Source: Dryomyza anilis
Taxonomy: Eukaryota; Arthropoda; Insecta; Diptera; Dryomyzidae
Direction: 5' to 3'
NCBI GenBank assembly: GCA_951804985.1
Contig: OX638135.1
Location: 13,853,735-13,917,734 of the forward strand
Length of the DNA: 64,000 nt
Position numbers and translations under genes: made by a program. Shown one piece after another: positions 1 to 10,357 of the stretch (positions are counted from its first letter, which is position 1; every line of letters begins with the position of its first letter). The notes below the pieces were generated by a model that worked only from the letters and a program-made list of their open reading frames with translations, was not told the origin of the DNA and did not search any database.

Positions 1-82
1 GGAATTCAGACAGATATCAAAATTAAATGATGTCTTTATAGAAATTCCTTGTAAGGAAGCGAAAAATGAGAAACTAATATAA

Positions 83-382
83 CTCGTAGATTCTGGTGCA
101 TACTCTAGCTTGGTAAAGTGGAGTGCATTAGATAATAAACTGGAGAGAAATTTAAAAGACACAAAAGATCTGAGCGGAGCATTTGGGGGACATGTGACCA
201 CCGCAGGATCAATTGAAATTCTACATATGGAACATAGAAGGCTCAGTCTGACATTACATACAATAATGCAGGATCAGGGAGTTACGGCAGACGGTATACT
301 TGGACGAGATAATCTATGGAACCACGCAATCATCCATGCAGTGGAAAAGGGATTAACCTTTATCGACAGAAACAAAAATTAA
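83..382 (+). pseudogene. Gypsy aspartic protease fragment
   Basis: The active-site motif DSGA is encoded at 89-100, followed by a typical retropepsin body that ends at a stop at 380-382. The stop TAA immediately upstream of the motif (80-82) separates it from gag in this copy. The domain would cleave the Gag-Pol precursor. The segment ending in a conserved LGRD-like stretch fits the second half of retropepsins. The stretch 383-880 that follows links protease to reverse transcriptase. It can be read in several short open pieces (for example 501-761) with intervening stops, so it is part of the same broken polyprotein and not a separate gene. Confidence 0.8.
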
Positions 383-881
383 ATTGTAACACTACCACTC
401 AGATTACAAGATAAAATAAACTACGAACCAAGATCCCCGTTGTAATAATTCAAAAACAAGAAATTTCGCAGGAGTTTATATCGGAGAAACCATATCAAAT
501 GTGAGAAAAAATAGTGTTTACGTTTCAGTGTTAAACTCAACAGAAAAAGATATAATATTGAATAAGAACATACAGCTCAAATTTTCAAATTATAATAAAT
601 TTATGGAACCAGTGAGTGGCACAATGAATAGCGTACAAAGCATAAGCATACGACACAGAATATGCAAACAATTTGACTCATTAAAATTGGATCCAAATGC
701 AAATGTTGAAGAGAAGGCATCCATAGAAAAAATATGTGCATCATACCATGATGTACCATGAGATGAGCTATTGTATACACCAATTTTAAAACATGAAATC
801 CCCACAATAGACGGCCAACCTCCGATTAACCGAAAACAATATAAATTAGCACATATTCACAGAGAAGAAATCAACAAATAG

Positions 882-1560
882 GTGCAGTTATTAGTCGACG
901 ATATTATTTCACCAAGCACGTCGCCTTGGAATTTACCACTATTGTTGGTGCCTAACAATAGTGACAAGGACGGACAGAAACAAAACAACGGACAGAAACA
1001 AAACAACGAACAGAAACTGGTAATAAATTTCAGAAAATTGAATGACGCAACGATTAAACAAGTATTTCCAATACCTCGTATTGATGAAATTTTGGATCAA
1101 TTAGGTCACAGTAGGTATTTTTCAACATTAGATCTTGCAAGTGGTTATCATCAAGTGCTAGTGGACACCACAGAGAAAAAACAGCGTTCAGCACGGGCTT
1201 GTGACATTTTGAATTTAATAGGATGCCATTTGGATTGACGGAGGCATACGCTACGTTTCAAAGAATAACAAACCACATTTTAATAGGATTGCAGGGACTT
1301 GATTGTTTCGTATATCTGGACGATATACGAAAAAATATAATGTAGCACGAAATTAGACTATGTAAGGTGTTAGAAAAATTGAGGAAAACAATTTGAAATT
1401 AAATACGGAAAAATGCAATTTTTTAAAGCGTGAAATAGTATATTTAGGTCACAAATGCACGGAATCAGGCGCAATGCCAGATCCCGATAAAATATAATGT
1501 GTCAAAAATATTCCGGTACCCAGGACCAAGAAACAGGCCCTCTTAGGTTTAGTAAATTAT
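882..1560 (+). pseudogene. Gypsy reverse transcriptase, frameshifted
   Basis: Reverse transcriptase core motifs are visible: the FSTLDLASGYHQ block near 1119-1154, which carries the first catalytic Asp, and the YLDD catalytic box at 1313-1324. They lie in different frames. The first open stretch (882-1238) ends in a stop just after the palm begins, and further stops follow the YLDD box (for example around 1339). The insertion of two near-identical GQKQNN repeats at about 973-1010 is odd for the family and looks like a local slippage duplication. This enzyme would copy the element RNA into DNA; here it cannot be made as one chain. Element D lacks this whole domain. Confidence 0.85.
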
Positions 1561-1581
1561 TACAGAAAATTCGTTAAGAAT

Positions 1582-2040
1582 ATGTTGCGGAAGGATGCCA
1601 GTTTTGAATGGACAGACAAGTGCCAGGATTCATTTATAAAACTTAAGGAAGCAATTATTTCACCTAATGTTCTTGCATACCCAGATTTTTCAAAACCCTT
1701 TGTATTGACAACAGATGCAAATGGACAAGCTATAGGAGCAGTGCTGTCACAGGGCGAGCCAGGTTCTGATCGACCAATTGCATTTGCAAGTAGAGCTCTG
1801 AATGACGCAGAAACAAGGTATTCAACTAATGAACGAGAATTTTTGGCAATAGTATGGACCACAAAAAATTATAGAGCGTATTTGTTGGGGCGTTCATTCA
1901 CGGTTTATACCACTGCGAGGCATAGCGAATTTAAAGGATCAAACATCAAGGCTAGCCAGGTTCAGGCACAAATTATCAGAATACGAGTTGGAAATAATTT
2001 ATAAACCTTGCAAAAAGAATTTAAATGCTGACGCATTAAG
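1582..2040 (+). pseudogene. Gypsy RNase H domain
   Basis: The RNase H domain of a Ty3/gypsy Pol is recognisable from TTDANGQAIGAVLSQ (catalytic Asp), ASRALNDAETRYSTNEREFLAIVW (Glu), and the downstream YTxHQPL-type block, which is altered here to a TARH reading by a frameshift near 1905. The next frame (1988 onward) continues with the usual linker to integrase. Element D carries the same region at about 19620-20010 with the HQPL block intact. This shows that the frameshift is private to X. Confidence 0.85.
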
Positions 2041-2708
2041 TAGGATTCCACAATTAGAAACAGAAATTGCGGCAGTTCAAACCCGTTCTAAAACTACACC
2101 AAAGGCAATAGATCCACAACCGGACGTCAGTAAACCAATCTTGGACGACACAGTAACGGATATGGATGGTGAAACAATCTTGAGTCAAGTATTAACTGAT
2201 CCTGAAGAAATTAAAACAGTTATTAGAGATTTTCACGACTCGCCGTTAGGGGGTCATCAGGGCACACTGAAAACATATTTTCGAATAAGAAAGCAATATA
2301 GGTGGAAGGGTATTGCCCTAAATGTTAAGTTAACAAAAGTTCTAAGCTAACAAAAATGCCAATGGTCTTGACAGATACACCAACGCGCCCATTTGATAAG
2401 GTTTATATGGACTTAGTAGGAATTTTACCCGAGACAGTATCTTTGCCAGTACATTTTAACATTTCAAGACGATTTTTCAAAATATATGTGCTGTGTAGCA
2501 ATACCAGACGCAGAAGCAAGCACAGTGGCTAAAGCATTTTATGATGAAATTATAACACGCCACAATATTCCAAAAAAGCTAGTAACTGACAATGGCTCTA
2601 ATTTCGTGTCAAAGTTATTTTCCGATACATGCAAATTATTGGATATTAAAAAAATGCACATTACACCCTATCACCCACAGACCAATGGATCATTAGAACA
2701 TAGTCACA
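2041..2708 (+). pseudogene. Gypsy integrase, N-terminal and core part
   Basis: The zinc-binding HHCC region is seen as HDSPLGGHQGT (two His) and CPKC at 2314-2325. The codon right after CPKC is a TAA stop (2326-2328). The catalytic core follows with VYMDLVG (first Asp, about 2404-2424) and VTDNGSNF (second Asp, about 2584-2607). The third catalytic residue lies in NGSLEHSH, immediately before the inserted element at 2709. A frameshift is needed between the VYMD block and the block starting near 2486. The stop after CPKC and this frameshift are both present at the same places in element D. The integrase would join element DNA to the host chromosome. Confidence 0.85.
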
Positions 2709-3581
2709 CACTCAGAAGAAAATGTACCATTAAGTACTTTATGGTACGACCATTTTTCTTATGGTTCATGTATTAATAGTTTTTTCTTTTTAAATCAAAA
2801 GTTTTCTAATTAATTCAATAGTATTTGAAAAATTCAATACCATAAATTTAAATATTTCAATATTATTATTTTAAATAGAATAAATACTGTTGTTTTAATG
2901 GTTTCCTCCTATAATAATAAACGTGGTGTAAAAAAACATAAAACGAATACAAACATGTTCGTTTTGTACGTCATTCTGCGTGTTTACTCAAAATGGTCGC
3001 ATGTATTTTTTTGAAATAATCCACATTGGTAAGGACTCAATGTATTTAATGTAAATAAATTATATTTATATATATATATATTTATATTTATATTTTTATT
3101 TATTACAGAAAATAAATAATACATCTAACTTAAATTATGGCAACAGACTCAAAAATAACTGCAGACTCAAGTACTACAATCAATTATTGGAAACCAAAGC
3201 AAACATTAAATGTTTTATAATCTTTTGCAGCAAGAAGTATCGTTTTATGTGTGTGTTGTAATAATATATATCAATTTCGACATTTGAATAAAATAATATA
3301 TAGAATAAAATAACTAAAATACATTTTTGTTTTAATGAATTATTAGGAAAATGTAATTCGACTTTACCATATAATTAATAATACGTATCATTAAATTTGT
3401 ATAGGTCTTTCTTATTGTAATTAAAATATCACATTATAAAATGTATGGTACAACCACACATTGTATTAACAGTTTCAATATTACTGAACTAATGGGACGC
3501 ATCCTATTGACCAATTATAATGGTATAAATTATTGTTTTTCTATTGAAATACTATCAATTTACCATGATTTTTTCTGGGTG
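2709..3581. mobile_element. 873-bp terminal-inverted-repeat insertion inside the integrase
   Basis: Comparison with the uninterrupted integrase of element D (about 18958-18975) shows that the reading frame breaks after 2708 and resumes at 3582. The left end starts CACTCAGAAGAAAATG and the right end, read in reverse complement, starts CACCCAGAAAAAATCATG, so the ends form an imperfect inverted repeat of roughly 14 bp. The only duplicated host bases are CA (2707-2708 and 3582-3583), though the exact edges are ambiguous by a base or two. The interior is very AT-rich and has no credible coding frame. The subterminal motif TATGGTAC(G/A)ACCA occurs near both ends (about 2740 and 3444). This is most simply a non-autonomous DNA transposon; I cannot assign the superfamily. 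Confidence 0.75.
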
Positions 3582-3582
3582 C

Positions 3583-3780
3583 AGACCATTAGCAGAATAT
3601 TTGAGATGTTTTGCTAACGAGGATGGTTCTAATTGGGATCAATGGTTAAACTCGGCAATGCATGTCCATAATAATACGATGCTTGTGTCAACTGGTCAAA
3701 CACCTTTCCGAACACTATACGGTTATGATTCTGATATGCCAACTAATTTGAAACGCAAAGTTTCACCACTATATAATGCC
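3583..3780 (+). pseudogene. Gypsy integrase, continuation after the insertion
   Basis: The integrase core resumes with RPLAEYLRCFANEDGSNW and continues to the LYNA block, matching element D residue by residue with few changes. It ends at 3780 exactly at TGCC, where an LTR beginning TGTTAAATG is joined. In element D the sequence continues from this point with DDYNKIL. That continuation is found in this window at 10357-10162, inverted, with the same TGCC repeated. The break is therefore the footprint of a nested retrotransposon insertion, not a deletion. Confidence 0.85.
3777..3780 (+). repeat. Target-site duplication TGCC, left copy
   Basis: The four bases TGCC end the integrase sequence on the left of the LTR at 3781. 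The partner copy is GGCA at 10354-10357, on the left side of the forward LTR at 10358. In intact element D the site occurs once. Confidence 0.75.
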
Positions 3781-4474
3781 TGTTAAATGTCCCTATTTCA
3801 ACACCTAAAATAAGACATCTAATATTATATTATTTAACAGCACTTACTTCATTTCCAGTTTATCCTTTTTTATAACTTTTATTTCTTTTTACTGTTCAAC
3901 TTATGAACTAACTTCTTAATCTAATAACAACCCACTTAAAAACTAAATAACTATAGCTTATATACTAATACTTAATCTAAGTTTCAATGCTACTTTTGCA
4001 GTGTATTTTGCTGCTTCAGTCTAGAAACATAATTTTGGCCAAAACACACTGTGTTTTCTACTTTTGCACAGAAGCATAATTTTAACCAATCATAAGTTCC
4101 GTAAAGAACTCAAGTTCGATCCGCAACCCGCGATGACATTAAATTTAGGCCATTGCAAAGTCATTGAATTGAAGTCATCTTTGTTTACAAACAAATTGCA
4201 CCACGTGCTTATTTTCTTCAAGCAAGCAACTTGACGCTGCAGCGAATTTGGTTTATAGTTACAATAGCTGACTAAGTAAATTGTCGATGCTTATTTTGGC
4301 AACGACAAAAAAGTATGTCATCAAACCAACATCATTCACTTTTTGTTTTAACAACAAAAAAAATGCATTTAATATTATTTTAAAAGATAGTAATTAATAT
4401 TTAGCAACATCAAATACCCACTAGGAAAATATCAATGAACTGCCACGATATGAGTGACTGTCATAATGATGACA
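3781..4474 (-). repeat. LTR of the gypsy family, reverse orientation
   Basis: The plus strand reads TGTTAAATGTCC at the left and ends ATGACA at the right (the ctctcaa seen in other copies is lost). Read on the minus strand it is a standard TG...CA LTR. Two more copies are at 10358-11037 (+) and 14973-15703 (-). The orientation is set by the forward copy, which is followed by a primer-binding site. Under the inversion model described in the findings this LTR should be a hybrid of two parental LTRs. Confidence 0.85.
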
Positions 4475-4487
4475 TTCCTACCCTCTT
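4475..4487 (-). other. Polypurine tract of the gypsy element
   Basis: On the minus strand AAGAGGGTAGGAA directly precedes the LTR start, which is the position and composition of the plus-strand primer of LTR elements. The same tract precedes the LTR of element D at 15704-15717. Confidence 0.7.
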
Positions 4488-6136
4488 ACAACAATCTTAT
4501 ACTAACATCTCATACCAATACCTTACACTACTGTACAATACAATACATACTACCGATACTTAATTCATACATAACTGCATACTTCTGCTCCGCAATCACC
4601 TTGTCTATGTATTACACCTGTTGTTGTCAAGATATCGTGGTCGGTCCGTTGGTATAATGGCGGGCTCTGCTGTAAACATAACTCTCGTCACTATTGGCAT
4701 GATTAATCGATCTTCATATGTGGTAGCGATACTGGTTCTTCAAGTTCCAGATATGCGTTCTTGTGCATGTCTTCTTTCCTTCGGACTGCTGTTCGCACCT
4801 TCTTATTTGTTAGTGAAGCCGTCATCGATCTCACAGATCTAGGAGCTCCTGAGTAGGATGCTTCTCGGGGTCCCGACTGCTCCTGACTCCGTCTAACTTG
4901 CTTCCAACATTACATTGTGATGTCGCCTTAGCTTCGATGTGTAAATTCAATATGTTCTTTAAGAACCACTCTGATTCGTACATCATCTTCAGTTCCACTG
5001 TTAATTCGCTCAGCAACGCTTGGCCCAAAACGTCCGGGTGTAACATGCTATGCTCAGAATCATTTTAGCTAACTTTCTGGTCTGCTGTTTCTGGAGCTTT
5101 TTCAGGTTTGTGTTGGTAAGTTCCTCTAGTGTATTGTTCATTCCAACACGCAACCACTCTGTCTTTTTAATGGTTGCTTGCAACGTTCTGGACAACCTGT
5201 CGTAATTACTGGCCATCACCGTTACTTGTTGCTCTATCATATGTTTTACGTAGTTTTACGCATATGTTTTCCGTATGTTTTCCTCAACCATTCGTTTCTT
5301 GTGCATGAACCCTGTGCCCTTGACACTAAGTCATCTGTTAAGTACAATAGTTCGTTTGAGTCAGTTACAACACATTTCATAATTACTGTTCACTCCACCC
5401 TGTAGATCCCTATATCTGTTTTCCGATCGAACATGAGTGAATGCTGCTCCAACGCTATCGGTCTGTGAATTGAATCTACCTGGACCCTCACAATGAGCAG
5501 GATTAGCCATATTATTGCTAAATTATTTTTCTAATAAAACTATATCTAATTACTGTCACAATACTTTTAGTATTCAATGAGATTTCGTTGCTATAATTAT
5601 TTTTACTTAAATCTAATCATTTTCGTGTATGCATCATTCCGTGTATGCAATCACTCACATATTTAAGTGTCTATAAAACATAATTATATTCATATAAGAA
5701 CATCGTTATATCTCTATCAAAATTATTATTCATATATTACCTTATATAATATTGTACTTTAAAATTTTATAAAATATGCTGTAGTATATACAAAACATAT
5801 ATGTGTTAAGCAAAAAAAAAAAAATTTTTTTATAACTTAACATTCTCTTATATTACGTAGTTTGACATTATATTATAGTTTGTGTTAATATTTTACAATA
5901 TAAGTTGTGGTATGTACAAAATACATGTGCCATATAACATATTTATTTAAGTTTATATTTTTATATTTTAATATCTATTAAACTAATCAGCATAATAAAT
6001 ACGTATATTGGTTTTGTTGTTTCATAAACATTTTTCCAGAATAGAAAAAAAAATTAATTTATTCATAATTCTAACAGAATAAATTTTATCTGAATAACAT
6101 ATTCTACAAGTAAAACACTTTCCAATTTTTTTTTTG
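4488..6136 (-). other. 3' region of the gypsy element between integrase and LTR, first part
   Basis: This segment matches element D from 15718 to about 17200 with some replaced blocks, so it is the element's own long 3' region and not host DNA. The first 500 bases are clearly less AT-rich than the rest and contain remnants of a third open reading frame (listed separately). From about 5480 on the sequence is AT-rich with no coding signal. Poly-purine and poly-T runs occur near 5815-5830. The segment is interrupted at 6137-6144 by a hAT insertion and continues at 9074. Confidence 0.75.
4831..5240 (-). pseudogene. Remnant of a third ORF, coiled-coil-like, conserved between two copies
   Basis: Two overlapping minus-strand frames (5240-5010 and 5046-4831) share an obvious reading direction and join by a small frameshift near 5046. 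The N-terminal part, beginning MIEQQVTVMASNYDRLSRTL, has leucine/isoleucine spacing compatible with a coiled coil. The same protein start is kept in element D at 16349-16158 with only a few changes, which argues that it was once translated. Its position, between integrase and the 3' LTR, is where env or an accessory ORF would sit. I see no signal peptide, furin site or membrane anchor, so I do not call it env. Confidence 0.45.
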
Positions 6137-7686
6137 TTTTAAACCAAGGATTGAAACCGTAACCGAAACCGATATCCGTTTAAAACCGTTTCATTTTTAA
6201 AACCGAAACCGTTATACGAAAATCAGAAATAAACCGATATCCAATACCGACATAAACGGTTTCGGTTTTATACCGGTTTAAAACGGTTTTTGAAAAAGTA
6301 TACAAAAAACCAGGAACACATATTTTATTTTATATAGAAGATCTTAAGTAAAATTTCAATAATTAAAATTTGGAGTTCCCAAAATAAACATTTTTGGTTG
6401 TACAAAAATTCACATGTTGTTTTTTGAGAAACGATATTTCCAAAACAACGGTATTTGGTCTAAAATTTGTTTTTTGTTTCATTAATCGAATTAACAACAA
6501 AACACCAGCAACTCCAAGCAAAATTTTTACGTTAAAAAATGATTAAAATTTTAATAATATTGGTTTTTTATTTATTTTATTAGTAAAATATATAGGGGAG
6601 CATGAGGTAAAGTGGAACAAGTTTTGAAAAGTTCATTTGAATATATTTTAAATTCTTTTAAATGATCTATTCAATAGAATACCAATTATAAGTCTTCTAA
6701 TGGATTTTTGACTGATGTTTCAAAACAGCTCAATTTCGGACATAAACAAAACAATGTAATGCAAAAAAAAATGTAAAAAAAGTTTCAAATTATTAACATC
6801 TCAGTACCTATTTAAGGAAATACGAAAAATGAAGTGCAACTTAGACAAGTTTAAAAATTTCAAGTATAAGGCAGATATTTGTTTACATTAGTGATGATTA
6901 AAAATTTCTTGTTCTTGCAATTTTTTTTGCAAGAATAAAAGCGAGAACAAAATCGAGATTTTGCAAGAAAAAGAACAAGAGCAAGTGTAAGACTAAGACT
7001 AAGACTGCAAGAAAAGGAAGACTCTTGCGTTTTTTTATGATTTTAATGTATTTATTATGTTTTTAAGATAATAATGATATACAAAAGAATTCATGATATT
7101 ACTAAATATTGAACCATAAGTAACAATGGAAAGCGTGCAAAATATTTATGAACGTGAACATTAATGAAGATGTGTGTTTTTTTTTTTTGTTTTTGTCGAA
7201 TTCTAAAGAATATATATATAAGCATCTTAAAAATAAGGCCTGTGAAGCACTTTTGAAGCGGTAAATAGCTTTAAAAGTGCTTCAAAAGTCGCTTCAAAAA
7301 GATAAAATAGACAAAACAATGTTTTTTTCTCTTTTCTTCGCTACGCAAGTTCGTACATCGATTGTGCATATGCACTGTGCTTATGCACATTATTATTTTA
7401 GTTTTACTTTTATATATAGTTTTTTTGTTAATTGTAAAATCATGAAGTAATAAAAAATAATATATTAACATTTTCACAGTGAGATATATTTAGCTGATAT
7501 ATTGCTTTTTGTGTTTTTCTTTTTTCTCAAATCCGCGGATTCGTTTGAAAGTGCAACAACAACAAAAATGCGAATAAAGCAGCATCCAAGCTTTTGATAG
7601 AATTTTTGCGGGAAATTTTTTGTACCACAAAGAGAACTCGTTGTTGTTGCCAACTAGAGAGCTGTACTAGATACATACATGTAGTG

Positions 7687-7785
7687 TGGTGCCGTGCGTC
7701 TGTCCGTTGTCATGCGACTGTCTGTTGTTATGCGTCTGTCCGTTGTCATGCGTCTGTCTGTTGTCATGCGTCTGTTTGAGGGTTG
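7687..7785. repeat. 18-bp tandem repeat
   Basis: About five copies of the unit CGTCTGTCYGTTGTCATG follow one another with small changes. The unit is a multiple of three, so it produces a short cysteine/histidine-rich open frame that has no other support as a gene. Confidence 0.75.
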
Positions 7786-8057
7786 TCGTTGTGAAAGTGT
7801 GTGTATACGAATCGTAATCGTTATTGTTATATTATCTTCGTTCTGTTAGTATTCGCTTAGTAGCGTTTGAGTTTGTGCTCGCATGGTATTCGCAAAGAAA
7901 AATGTTACTCTGCAAGATATTATTTGAGTTCTCTTGACATACGGTACGTGTAGCATACGGATTTTTTTAATCTGTGACGAAAACAGAAATATGCTTATAC
8001 GAAATATTCCTTATATTTATTGTATATGTATATAGTATACTGTATATCGTTGTTGTA

Positions 8058-8291
8058 GAACGAAAAGTCTCCAAATACATTTTTATGAAAAACTTAATTT
8101 TCGAGTTTGTTGATTAATATTATAAAAAGTAATTGATGCATTTTTAAAGTTGAAATATCAATTGATAGATTTACATTTTCTTATCATGTGGTAAAAAAAA
8201 TGGAGATCATCGATTAAAAATTGACAGATACATAAAGATGTTTGTAAAAAATATTTAGCATTTTGAAAATGTATTTGGTGACTTTTCGTTC
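8058..8291. repeat. 234-bp inverted-repeat MITE-like unit
   Basis: The left end GAACGAAAAGTCTCCAAATA is matched by the reverse complement of the right end (GAACGAAAAGTCACCAAATA). No clear target-site duplication is visible, so the class is open. Confidence 0.5.
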
Positions 8292-9073
8292 ATTTTATTA
8301 TGGCCTTGAGATTTTGAATTGTCTTGTCAACATCAATTGTTTTATACAATTATTTTTTTATTTGTTAATTCTTGTTAAAATATAATTAAAATTTTTATGT
8401 TATTGGATTTTTTTTTTGTTAGTAAAATGTTGAAGAAATTGAAAATATGGAAAATAAGTAACTTAAATACAATTAGTGTTCAAATTCTATTCGTTTTCAT
8501 AATTAATATTTGTCTTCGATCTTTATTTAAAATTTAAAAGATTAAGATTAACATTTCTTGCCTTGCTCTTGCAAATGATCATCGCTAGTTCACATATATT
8601 GCAGTTCACAGAATTGTTGAAATTTAATTTCTTTGGCTTTTATGGATGAAAATTGTACAAAATTCATCTTCTTTTCAATTCAGATCATATATCAGGTGAA
8701 GCCAATATGTTGCTTTTCATTGGTTTGTGGTCACGAAATTTTTAATTAAATTTTTTTCTTGACGTAATCAATTAAATAATTCATATAACACAATATTTTT
8801 ACTGAAATAACAACTAACATTGTTTAAATTACGTTTCCCACTTTACCCCAGTAATTTAGGACCATATAAAAAATGTAAAATTATTTGAAAAATATGGAAA
8901 TAAAGAAAATTTATACAAAAACCGAAATCAAAACCGAAACCGTAACATGGAACCGGTATACCGAAACCGTTTCGTTATAAAAACTTAAAACCGAAACCGT
9001 AACCGAAACCGAAACGCGGAAAAAACCGAAATCGAAACCGTTATTCGTTTAGGTTTCAATCCTTGTTTTAAAC

Positions 9074-10161
9074 CTTGTGAAGTTGCTCATTCGACATATA
9101 TGCAATTTTTATTTTTATTTATTTTTTATTCTATCGCAATCTCTAACGAAACTTAAGTGATCATCTTAAGTTTTCGCTCGAGTTCACCTAATACGATTCG
9201 TAATACACGTATGCAATTGATCAAGTTGCAGCGTAGTATTCCACGTATTTAGTGAATGCTTAAAAACAATTTGCAGCGGTTCTTTTCAAACTATTTAATT
9301 AATAGCTTAAAATTAGCATAAAGTCATACGGATGTCGACTCTTTCGAATCCTTACATAAAATGTAATTGCCGTTCTCATTTGTTTCTATCCTTAATACAA
9401 TTATATATTTCTCTAATCAATTAAGTCAATCATAATAATCTCTTTTGGAGCATATTCTAGCTCTAAAAACCTATTTTTCATTCGTAGTAAACGTATTTAT
9501 ATATTTTTTATAATATTATTTCTAGTCTTTTAATTCAATCATATTTTTCCTATATATCATTTGGAGCATTTTCTAGCTCTAAAAAAACCTACTTGTCATT
9601 TTTTTGCTCGTCAGCAATTAACATAAATTAATAATTCTTCATTTATTCAAAATTCAATTCTTCAAAATCTACTTTTCATTATATTTTAATTTAAAATTAA
9701 TAATTCAACCATAATTTCATAATTCACTTTACAATTCAAAATTTCTATGCTAGTTATCTGCGCTCGGCATTACTTAACAATTTGTTCAATATCTTAATTT
9801 CATTTATTTCGTATAAAAACTCGTGCTATCATTTATAATTCTTTCTTATTTATATTATTCCTAATGTTTCTTGTTTTCATAATCTTTTAAATTTGTCCAC
9901 CGCATGCTAGTAATTTAACCCTAAGTAATACATAGCGATCTGTGGGTACCGCTTTCTTCTGTTTTAAATTTCTTAATCATTATTACACCATAGTAAACTT
10001 TTCGCACTTCACTTATAAATATATTTCCGCACTTTAACAAATAATACATCAATTTCTAATTATGGTATTTTTTCAACAAATTGTTGTGTAATTTCTTCCC
10101 TTTCCTTTTATTAAGATAGTCGTTATCACAGGGGTAGTGACGGACAAAACCTTATAGGGCC
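9074..10161 (-). other. 3' region of the gypsy element, second part
   Basis: This is the continuation of the element's 3' region after the hAT. It matches element D from about 17200 to 18480, including the repeated phrase TTTGGAGCAT(A/T)TTCTAGCTCT (about 9445 and 9560 here). It is AT-rich and has no coding signal. The last 100 bases, just left of 10162, are the frameshifted C-terminal end of integrase. Confidence 0.75.
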
Positions 10162-10357
10162 CTACCCAAATTGGTGAAATTTTTTTTTCCTATTTTGATT
10201 CTTCATTACAACCATTTCCCCAATTTGAAACTCAATGGTGGTTAATGATTTATCGTAGCTTGTTTTAGATTTTTCTTTTACTTTTTCATTATTTTGTCTT
10301 ACTATTTCATGTGCCCACTGTATTTGATATTTTAATATTTTATTATAATCGTCGGCA
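10162..10357 (-). pseudogene. Gypsy integrase C-terminal part, reverse orientation
   Basis: Read on the minus strand from 10357, the sequence starts at the DDYNKILKYQIQ block and runs into the EFQIGEMVVMK segment, as in element D (about 18763-18580). It begins precisely where the plus-strand integrase at 3780 stops, with the same TGCC next to it. The reading frame is lost near 10162 in a run of T, whereas element D continues to the WVRPYKV (GPY/F-like) segment. Confidence 0.85.

Larger units (their letters stand above)
1..3780 (+). mobile_element. Gypsy-type LTR retrotransposon, pol region (element X), broken
   Basis: The segment reads in the order protease, reverse transcriptase, RNase H, integrase on the plus strand, which is the Ty3/gypsy order. 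The 5' LTR and gag lie outside the window on the left. The pol reading frame is interrupted by stops and frameshifts and by an 873-bp insertion at 2709-3581. At 3780 the integrase stops abruptly at a TGCC tetranucleotide and is replaced by an LTR in reverse orientation. A second copy of the same family (element D, 14973-21320 on the other strand) matches it closely and shows what the uninterrupted sequence should be. The segment just before the integrase core (about 2041-2340) is virtually identical in the two copies, so the family was active fairly recently. The primer-binding site seen downstream (11038) resembles the tRNA-Ser type used by the 17.6/297 group; that grouping is an inference. 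Confidence 0.92.
6889..8587. mobile_element. hAT-like element nested in the 2.9-kb hAT
   Basis: The ends are TAGTGATGATTA on the left and, in reverse complement, TAGCGATGATCA on the right. They are flanked by GTTTACAT (6881-6888) and GTTCACAT (8588-8595), seven of eight bases matching. That fits an aged hAT insertion. Subterminal CAAGAAC/TTGCAAG motifs repeat many times at about 6905-7030 and once more near 8560-8575. No transposase is seen. The interior contains an 18-bp tandem repeat (7687-7785) and a 234-bp inverted repeat (8058-8291). Confidence 0.72.
6145..9065. mobile_element. hAT-type DNA transposon, 2.9 kb, non-autonomous, with AACCG-rich ends
   Basis: The element is bounded by the perfect 8-bp duplication TTTTAAAC (6137-6144 and 9066-9073); element D shows the empty site near 17190. 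The ends form an inverted repeat beginning CAAGGATTGAAACC. An 8-bp duplication and a short terminal repeat of the CARNG type are the marks of the hAT superfamily. Inside each end are arrays of AACCGAAACC-like motifs (about 6159-6290 and 8920-9050), inverted relative to each other, probably transposase-binding subterminal repeats. No transposase reading frame is visible. The interior holds another hAT (6889-8587). Confidence 0.88.

Noticed and set aside
3781..4474. Solo LTR from an independent insertion
   Set aside because: A polypurine tract and internal element sequence follow it, and the TGCC partner is at 10354, so it is part of a larger structure.
4621..4842. Plus-strand frame with hydrophobic residues as a membrane protein
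   Set aside because: It is antisense to the gypsy third-ORF region, and element D carries a different block at this position.
6145..6290. Interstitial telomere-like sequence (AACCGAAACC)
   Set aside because: The words are subterminal repeats of a hAT with exact 8-bp duplication, and Diptera lack such telomere repeats.
7594..7779. Cys/His-rich open frame
   Set aside because: It is produced by the 18-bp tandem repeat; no start context and no similarity to a known finger.
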